From CANKJK01 sp964400405 (GTDB taxonomy: Bacteria; Acidobacteriota; Vicinamibacteria; Vicinamibacterales; UBA2999), in NCBI GenBank assembly GCA_964400405.1, contig CAYNUO010000001.1, positions 1-64,000 on the forward strand: a stretch of DNA of 64,000 nt. The letters run 5' to 3'. Position numbers and translations under genes: made by a program. Below the pieces are notes generated by a model. It worked only from the letters and a program-made list of their open reading frames with translations, had not been told where the DNA came from and ran no database searches. Each line of letters starts with the position of its first letter. Positions within the stretch are counted from its first letter, which is position 1. This document shows, one piece after another, positions 59,671 through 64,000 of the stretch.

Positions 59671-61917
59671 ATGCGTATCCGTTCGCTCACGGTCCTGCTT
59701 CCCGGCTGCGCGGCGTTCCTGCTCGGCGCGGCCGTTCTCGGCGCCGCCGCGCCCGCCGTCTGGCAGGCCGCCGGCGCGGCCGATTTTCTGAAGGGCGAGA
59801 TCGAGAACCTCGCGGTGGACGCACGGGGCCGGCTCACGCTGGCACCGGCGTCGACCGTTCTGCACGACCCCGCCCTCCCGTTCGTGTGGGCGCTGGTCGA
59901 GGGCACGAACGGCGTGCTCTATGCCGGTACCGGTAACGACGGCCAGGTCGTCGCGGTCGAGCCGTCCTCGCGCAGCCGCGTCGTCTTCGACGCCGAACAG
60001 CTGGAGGCGCACGCGCTGGCGCCGGCGCCGGGCGGCGGCGTCTACGTCGGCACGTCGCCCGACGGCGCGGTGTACAAGGTGGACGCCGCCGGCAAGGCGG
60101 AGCGCGTCTTCGATCCGCCGGACAAGTACATCTGGAGCCTGGCCGTCGCGCCGTCCGGTGATCTCTTCGTCGGTACCGGCGATCAGGCCCGCGTCTACAA
60201 GGTCGCGCCGGGCGGCGCCTCGACGACGTTCTACACGGCAAAGGCCGCGCACGTGATGTCGCTCGCGTTCGACGCCACCGGCCGGCTGGTGGTCGGCACG
60301 GAGTCGCCAGGGCGCGTGATTCAGCTCGACGCGGCCGGAAAGCCGTTCGTGCTGATCGACTCCCCGCACACCGACATCCACAGCCTGCGCCTCGGCCCCG
60401 ACGGCGCGATCTACGCCGTGGCCGCGAGCGCGAAGGCCGCACCGGCAGGCGCCGCGCCGCGCCCCCCGGCGGCGGGCAGCACCTCGACCTCGACGGCCGG
60501 CGGCACCGCGACGGTCACGGTCGAGGTCACGGCCGTCGCCGTTGCCGGTGACGCCGGCGCGACGGCGACACCTGCCGCCAGTCCGGGTGACGGCAGCGGA
60601 GCCATTTACCGCATCCAGGCGGACGGCCTCTGGGACACCGTGTGGGACGCGAAGGGCGATGTGCCCTACGACGTGGCCATCGAACCGGACGGTGCCCTGC
60701 TGGTGGCCACCGGCAGCCGCGGCCGGCTCTACCGCCTGTCGGGGAACCCGGCCGAAGCGTCGCTGGTCACGCGTCAGAAGGCCCAGCACGTCACGGCGCT
60801 CGTGCGCACGAAAGCCGGCGCCGTGGTCTACGCGACGTCGAATCCCGGCCGCATCCTGCGCCTCGACACGACGCCTGCCTCGGGCGGGACCTACGAATCC
60901 GATGTCCGCGATGCGCAGTCCGTGTCGACGTGGGGCGTGATCCGCTGGCGCGCCACCACACCCGCCGGCGCGCGCGTCGTCGTCGCGACACGGACCGGCA
61001 ACACGAAGACACCCGACGAGACGTGGAGCGACTGGTCCGCGCCGTACGCCGCTGCCGCCGGAAGCACCATCAGCAGTCCGAAGGCGCGGTACCTCCAGTG
61101 GCGCGTCGCGCTCAATGCCCAGGGCGAGTCGCCGGTCCTCACGTCGGTCGCCGCGAGTTACCTGCCGCGGAACGCCAGGCCCGTGGTCTCCAGCGTGACG
61201 GTGCACCCGCCCGGCACCGTGTTCCAGCGGCCGTACCCTTCCGGCGATCCCGACCTCGCCGGCTACGAGCTCGAACCACCCGCCCGGAAGGCGCTGACGG
61301 CCGGCGGTCCGAAGGAGGGCGTGCAACTGGGCAAGAAGGCCTACGAACGCGGTCTGCTCACGCTGCAGTGGCGCGCCGAGGACGGCAACGGCGACGACCT
61401 CGAGTTCGACGTGCTCTATCGCCGCGAAGGCGACGCAGCGTGGAAGCCCCTGCGCCAGCGGCTCGCCGAGGCGCTGACGGTCTGGGACACGGCGTCGGTT
61501 CCGGACGGCGTCTACACCGTGCGTATCGTGGCGTCGGATGCGCCGTCGAATCCGTCGGGCGCCGCCCTGACCGGGTACCTGGACAGCAGCGTGGTCGACA
61601 TCGACAACACCGCGCCGACGGTCACGACCGGCGGCGTCCGCCGGGACGGGGCGCGGACCGTGATCACGCTCGACGTGCGCGACGCCGCATCGCCGCTCAA
61701 GACGGTCGAGTTCACGCTCGACGGCCAGCGCTGGCTGCCGCTCTATGCCAGAGACGGGTTGATCGACTCGCGGGAAGAGGCCGTCGAGCTGACGCTTGAA
61801 GCCGGGCAGGAGGACCGGACCATCGTGGTCCGTGTGACCGACGCCCTCAACAACGCGGGCAGCGGGACGGTGAGCGCAGCGCCAGCGCCCGCGGCGCCGG
61901 CCGCGCCCCGCCGCTGA
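59671..61917 (+). CDS. Exported beta-propeller protein with C-terminal Ig-like part
   Basis: 748 residues with an N-terminal signal peptide (VLLPGCAAFLLGAAVLGAAA). Seven related repeats of the type x-G-T-x3-G-x-V-x-x-[VL] follow between about residues 80 and 400, for example LYAGTGNDGQVVAVEPSS, VYVGTSPDGAVYKVDAAG, LFVGTGDQARVYKVAPGG and VYATSNPGRILRLD, predicting a seven-bladed propeller. An Ala/Thr/Pro-rich insert (about 250-305) splits blades four and five. The C-terminal 350 residues are beta-sandwich-like (VYTVRIVASDAPSNP, TVEFTLDGQRWLPL). It probably binds a partner or polymer outside the cytoplasm, perhaps the S55 protein next to it. Confidence 0.75.
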   Translation: MRIRSLTVLLPGCAAFLLGAAVLGAAAPAVWQAAGAADFLKGEIENLAVDARGRLTLAPASTVLHDPALPFVWALVEGTNGVLYAGTGNDGQVVAVEPSSRSRVVFDAEQLEAHALAPAPGGGVYVGTSPDGAVYKVDAAGKAERVFDPPDKYIWSLAVAPSGDLFVGTGDQARVYKVAPGGASTTFYTAKAAHVMSLAFDATGRLVVGTESPGRVIQLDAAGKPFVLIDSPHTDIHSLRLGPDGAIYAVAASAKAAPAGAAPRPPAAGSTSTSTAGGTATVTVEVTAVAVAGDAGATATPAASPGDGSGAIYRIQADGLWDTVWDAKGDVPYDVAIEPDGALLVATGSRGRLYRLSGNPAEASLVTRQKAQHVTALVRTKAGAVVYATSNPGRILRLDTTPASGGTYESDVRDAQSVSTWGVIRWRATTPAGARVVVATRTGNTKTPDETWSDWSAPYAAAAGSTISSPKARYLQWRVALNAQGESPVLTSVAASYLPRNARPVVSSVTVHPPGTVFQRPYPSGDPDLAGYELEPPARKALTAGGPKEGVQLGKKAYERGLLTLQWRAEDGNGDDLEFDVLYRREGDAAWKPLRQRLAEALTVWDTASVPDGVYTVRIVASDAPSNPSGAALTGYLDSSVVDIDNTAPTVTTGGVRRDGARTVITLDVRDAASPLKTVEFTLDGQRWLPLYARDGLIDSREEAVELTLEAGQEDRTIVVRVTDALNNAGSGTVSAAPAPAAPAAPRR

Positions 61918-61932
61918 GCCCGCCGATTCAGA

Positions 61933-62829
61933 TCAGGACGGGCGTCGCGAGCCCAGCGGGCCCGACGACGGCAGCACGTTGACGGACGAACCGCGGACCG
62001 TCGTCCTCGCGACCACCCAGACCAGATTCACCGCGACCGGCTCACCGTGCGACTGGGCCGGAGCAAAGCGCAGCCGCGAGACCGCCCGCTCCATGAACGC
62101 GTCCGGGCGCCGCTCTCCCCTGGACCACACCGCCTTCCGCGCCGTGCTCTCACGACGCCCGGCGCCCCTGGCCGCAGCTCCTCTGACCGCGGCGTCGTTC
62201 ATCGCCGCGTCGTTCAGGCCGGCATCGTTCAGCAACGTGTAGTCGCGCAACTTGCCCTGCCGCGTCACGGTGCCCGCGATGGCGTACACCACGTCGTCCG
62301 CCATCGCGGACAGCTCCGGCGCGTCGTCCGTATAGGCGGGAATCGTCAGACGCGGCGGCAGCATCCGCGCGTCGAGCATCATCGGATTCGCGTCGGACCC
62401 GGGGCTGGCCAGCGCCCGCATCATGGCGGCCAGCGAATTCGCCGTCTGCACCTCGAGCGCGATGGCGAGCGCCGCCGTCAGCAGCGCGCAGATCGCGACG
62501 CCGCAGGTCGCCCCTGCCAGCGCCCACGCGACCCGCCGCTCGCCACACAGCTGCCGGAACCGCACCGCCCACGACATCGCGTGCTCGGCCCTCACGCGCT
62601 CCGACATCTGCCCGACCATGACGTCCAGGTCGAGGTCCAGGCCGGGCGTCACCGGCGCGGCCAGCCGGAGGCCGTTGCCGATGATCTGCATGTCCTCCAG
62701 ATGCGCGGCGCACTCGCGGCACACGCGCACGTGCGCCTCCACCACCACCTGTTCGGCGACGACGAGCTCGCCGTCGACAAACGCGGAGAGCATCGGCCGG
62801 GCGACTTCGCAACCCACCACCGGCGTCAT
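61933..62829 (-). CDS. Anti-sigma factor with zinc-finger (zf-HC2) domain
   Basis: 298 residues. The N-terminal zf-HC2 part has FVDGELVVAEQVVVEAHVRV then CRECAAHLEDM, the H-x3-C-x2-C zinc-binding signature of ZAS anti-sigma factors. One membrane helix lies near 105-127 (WALAGATCGVAICALLTAAL). The C-terminal extracytoplasmic part includes a three-fold NDA repeat (NDAGLNDAAMNDA, 62193-62232) and an Arg-rich, disordered-looking stretch. The ATG overlaps the sigma factor stop (ATGA), the standard sigma/anti-sigma pairing. The signal sensed is unknown. Confidence 0.88.
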   Translation of the reverse strand: MTPVVGCEVARPMLSAFVDGELVVAEQVVVEAHVRVCRECAAHLEDMQIIGNGLRLAAPVTPGLDLDLDVMVGQMSERVRAEHAMSWAVRFRQLCGERRVAWALAGATCGVAICALLTAALAIALEVQTANSLAAMMRALASPGSDANPMMLDARMLPPRLTIPAYTDDAPELSAMADDVVYAIAGTVTRQGKLRDYTLLNDAGLNDAAMNDAAVRGAAARGAGRRESTARKAVWSRGERRPDAFMERAVSRLRFAPAQSHGEPVAVNLVWVVARTTVRGSSVNVLPSSGPLGSRRPS

Positions 62830-63425
62830 GGCCGCACCCCGAGCAGCTCCGCGCGCAGGGCCTGCCGGGCGCGCGTGAGCCGCGACTTCACCGTGCCTAC
62901 GGCGATTCCGAGCGAGAAGGCAATCTCCTCATAGCGCAGGCCGTCGATCTCCCTGAGCACCATCGCCGTGCGCTGATCGAACGGCAAGGCCTCCAGCGCC
63001 TGCCAGAGCTTGGCCGCGACTTCCTTCGAGGCCAGCACGCCGTCGGGAAGCCGGCTCGCGCACGGCAGGTCCCCTGTCTCCTCGACGTGCTGGTCCAATG
63101 AGATTTGATCCTTGCGATGCCGGCGCATCCACCCGCGCTGCCGGTTGCGTGCCTGGTTGACGACGATGCGGTAGATCCACGTCCGCAGCGCGGACTCGCC
63201 GCGGAATGACGGCAGCGTCCGGAAGACGCGCAGGAAGACCTCCTGCGAGAGGTCACGCGCTTCTTCCTGATTGCCAAGGAGGTGGAAGGCGAGGTTGAAG
63301 ACCATGCGCTGGTGATCGCCCACCAACTCGGCACACGCCTGCTGGTCGCCGCTCGTGCACCGGGCGATGAGCGCGGCTTCGGCTGGTGCCGCCGCGTCCC
63401 AGGTTGCCGTATCCCACTCGTTCAC
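62826..63425 (-). CDS. ECF-type RNA polymerase sigma factor
   Basis: 199 residues from a GTG at 63425 with a strong GGAGGAG 6 bases upstream; an ATG at 63497 lacks one. Sigma region 2 reads LVGDHQRMVFNLAFHLLGNQ then EEARDLSQEVFLRVFRTLPS and ALRTWIYRIVVNQARNRQRG. Region 4 is LEALPFDQRTAMVLREIDGL with YEEIAFSLGIAVGTVKSRLT. It is a RpoE-like group IV factor held by the adjacent membrane anti-sigma. No classical GAAC-type ECF promoter is evident in the 146 bases upstream, so autoregulation is uncertain. Confidence 0.94.
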   Translation of the reverse strand: MNEWDTATWDAAAPAEAALIARCTSGDQQACAELVGDHQRMVFNLAFHLLGNQEEARDLSQEVFLRVFRTLPSFRGESALRTWIYRIVVNQARNRQRGWMRRHRKDQISLDQHVEETGDLPCASRLPDGVLASKEVAAKLWQALEALPFDQRTAMVLREIDGLRYEEIAFSLGIAVGTVKSRLTRARQALRAELLGVRP

Positions 63426-63571
63426 GCCTGCTCCTCCGGGCCGTCGCCCGTGCCGCCTGCTGTGAGTGTACTCCCCGCCGCTCGTTGAATTGGACACCGG
63501 TTTGGCGCGCGGGTTCCCTCGGGGTTCAGGCCGGAGGTCGCCACGGCCCGAGGCGCGGTAGGATGCGGCAG

Positions 63572-64000
63572 ATGCGCCGGAGAACCGCCGTGACCGCCGT
63601 CGTGTCGGCCATCGTGGCCGGACTGGTCCTGGGCTGGAACACGATCGGCCAGGACCGCTCGTTCCGCGCGCTGATCCGCGACGGCGACGCCGCCCTCGCC
63701 GCCGGCGACACCTCGGCCGCGGCGGCCGCCTTCAGCGGCGCACTCGCCATCAAGCCCGACTCCACGGTCGCCCGCGTCAAGCGCGGCGACACGTATCGCC
63801 GCCGGGGCGAACTGCAGGCGGCGCTCGCCGACCTCACCGCCGCCGGCGCGCTCGACCCGTCGGCGACCCGCGCCAAGGAACTGCTCGGCGATGTCCACCT
63901 CGCGCTCGGCCACGCCCCGCGCGCCATCGAGATCTACCGCGCCTACCTCGCCCTGGACGAGCGCGCGCCGCTCGTGCTCGTCAAGCTGGCAGGCGCGGAG
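63572..64000 (+). CDS. TPR-repeat protein, membrane anchored (3' end cut by window)
   Basis: 143 codons to the window edge. An N-terminal hydrophobic segment (AVTAVVSAIVAGLVLGW) is an uncleaved anchor or signal. It is followed by tetratricopeptide-type helices ALIRDGDAALAAGDTSAAAA, FSGALAIKPDSTVARVKRGD and RAKELLGDVHLALGHAPRAI then EIYRAYLALDERAP. TPRs mediate protein contacts; the role is unknown. ATG 63572 has TAGGA upstream; an in-frame ATG at 63563 is possible. A TAGGAT -10-like box ends 7 bases before it. It is divergent from the sigma factor gene. Confidence 0.8.
   Translation, partial: MRRRTAVTAVVSAIVAGLVLGWNTIGQDRSFRALIRDGDAALAAGDTSAAAAAFSGALAIKPDSTVARVKRGDTYRRRGELQAALADLTAAGALDPSATRAKELLGDVHLALGHAPRAIEIYRAYLALDERAPLVLVKLAGAE

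Overview
ORGANISM. The window is high-GC, densely coded DNA (no gene-free stretch exceeds 300 bases) with many ATGA, GTGA and TGATG stop/start overlaps. Gene content suits a flagellated, heterotrophic Gram-negative bacterium: flagellar export and hook genes, RNase J, a KsgA/Nth/LexA block, a DUF4390 protein, a peptidase S55 exported protein and an HspR-controlled chaperone operon. Acidobacteriota (a Vicinamibacteria-like lineage) is my best guess, by inference only; there is no rRNA to test it. Two 100-N runs (1144-1243, 44987-45086) mark scaffold joins. The first is flanked by an exact 55-base duplication, which points to a short-read, probably metagenomic, assembly.

LAYOUT. (1) 1-11759, minus strand: a flagellar operon, flgB-flgC-fliE-fliF-fliG-fliH-fliI-fliJ-flgD-flgE-fliK-fliL-fliN-fliO-fliP (fliP cut by the window edge, no fliM between fliL and fliN). 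Two candidate sigma-54 sites lie in it, and an NtrC-type sigma-54 activator (12521-13912) and a lone receiver protein lie upstream. (2) 13933-19337: accessory genes: a short-chain reductase divergent from an AraC regulator, a one-haem exported protein, a small membrane protein, a glyoxalase-like remnant, a DUF1801 protein, a histidine kinase and TerC. (3) 19369-23382, plus: hspR-cbpA/dnaJ-clpB, with a HAIR-like operator over the hspR -10 box and start codon. (4) 23356-25647: a beta-barrel protein overlapping a serine-hydrolase-fold protein that lacks the catalytic SxxK, then DUF4390. (5) 25864-33302, minus: pfkB-type kinase, an exported protein, recG, rsmD, coaD, an aminotransferase and a GlcD-type oxidase. 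(6) 33368-42035, plus: lexA, DUF3467, nth, metallopeptidase, rsmA, RNase J, ftsK, amidase. (7) 42070-45861: pepA plus a small membrane protein (minus), then an exported protein, a small protein and a gap-broken glycosyltransferase (plus). (8) 57779 down to 46130, minus: an aromatic amino acid supraoperon, trpL/attenuator-aroDE-trpE-trpG-trpD-trpC-trpF-trpB-trpA-chorismate mutase-DAHP synthase-tyrA, then a thiolase. (9) 57827-64000: an S55-domain protein, a seven-repeat propeller protein, an anti-sigma/ECF sigma pair (minus) and a partial TPR protein.

HOW IT FITS TOGETHER. The strongest non-coding signal is a complete tryptophan attenuator ahead of aroDE-trp: a 25-codon leader with a Trp-Trp-Arg-Tyr-Trp run, an antiterminator pairing and a terminator hairpin plus U-rich tract, all oriented for the minus-strand transcript. 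One Trp sensor would therefore govern shikimate, tryptophan and tyrosine/phenylalanine entry genes together. The hspR and lexA promoters share one design (TTGAnn, 17 bases, TAGAGT) with the presumed operator laid on the core promoter. Several starts lie only 7-12 bases after a -10-like box, suggesting leaderless mRNAs.
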